DNA of 64,000 nucleotides, from assembly GCF_963583255.1 (NCBI RefSeq), contig NC_084819.1, positions 3,479,501-3,543,500 of the forward strand, read 5' to 3'. Under the pieces are notes generated by a model. That model saw nothing but the letters and a program-made list of their open reading frames with translations, ran no database searches and was not told where the DNA came from. Source of the DNA: Pyrus communis (lineage: Eukaryota > Streptophyta > Magnoliopsida > Rosales > Rosaceae). The translations under genes were made by a program, and so were the position numbers. Shown here piece after piece: positions 63,676 to 64,000 of this stretch (its first letter is position 1; each line of letters begins with the position of its first letter).

Positions 63676-64000
63676 GCCAATACCAAAGTTAACCGAAACC
63701 CGCCAATACAACCACTACCTATCCTCTTCTTCTCCTTCTCCTTCCCTCTTCTCCTCAACCTCCACAACTACCATTACACAGCGGGGAAAATAAATAGGAA
63801 AAACCTCAAATACCCAATCCAGAAATCCAATCAACTGCCAAAGGACAATCCACAACCAAAAAGATTAAGAATTTACGGTGAAAAATGCAGCAATGAATGG
63901 AAATGAAAATTGAAATTTGGAACTGGATCCAGGAACTGATTGGTGATCAGACGGCGATCGGATCATTGATACAAAATGTTTGTGTGTGAGTTTGTGTCTG
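63676..64000. other. 5' flank of the TBC gene
   Basis: This stretch lies directly upstream of the minus-strand start codon. On the coding strand it contains a GA-rich tract near 63718-63755 (TCTTCTTCTCC on the plus strand), fitting a leader sequence. No TATA box could be chosen with confidence before the window ends. Confidence 0.5.

Overview
The window is nuclear DNA from a flowering plant. Genes are split by GT-AG introns, intergenic DNA is AT-rich, and plant-type repeats are dense (Ty1-copia and Ty3-gypsy elements, MITEs, tRNA-derived SINE-like units, Mutator-like elements). The repeat style resembles woody Rosaceae (apple/pear type), but that is an impression from memory. All gene models were spliced by hand from the sequence. 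Reading frames close exactly at every junction, but no transcripts or database searches were used.

Five protein genes were found. (1) 4183-16477, minus: an ASCH-domain protein of 393 aa in 11 exons. Its fourth intron is about 7.1 kb and carries an antisense Ty1-copia element inserted in an older LINE remnant. (2) 18671-22072, minus: a plant membrane protein of 540 aa in 10 exons, with a signal peptide and five membrane segments. (3) 30664-37702, minus: a 244-aa Myb/SANT-like protein with a DUF3755 C-terminus, 7 exons. (4) 50503-53242, plus: a secreted class III peroxidase-fold protein of 341 aa in 4 exons, which has Ser where the distal catalytic His should be. (5) about 55056-63675, minus: a TBC-domain Rab-GAP with 682 aa assigned in nine exons; the last short exon is uncertain.

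The DNA between the genes is mostly mobile-element material. 1-4182 holds SINE-like copies, a 215-bp MITE and repeat termini. 22073-30663 holds a Mutator-like element (25210-28791, 9-bp near-perfect target duplication), which itself contains a 1.41-kb solo LTR with a perfect TTAGA duplication. 37703-50502 holds a decayed Ty3-gypsy element with a 573-bp tandem duplication, a field of degenerate alternating repeats, several MITEs, and a fold-back element whose terminal inverted repeats are built of about 35-bp tandem units, sitting inside another inverted-repeat element.

The five genes do not form a pathway or cluster. The main points for a second look are the nested transposons, a copia element with identical LTRs but a broken gag-pol, the peroxidase active-site substitution, and several strong hairpin or G-rich structures inside introns. 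Splice sites were placed by eye, so single-base shifts are possible.
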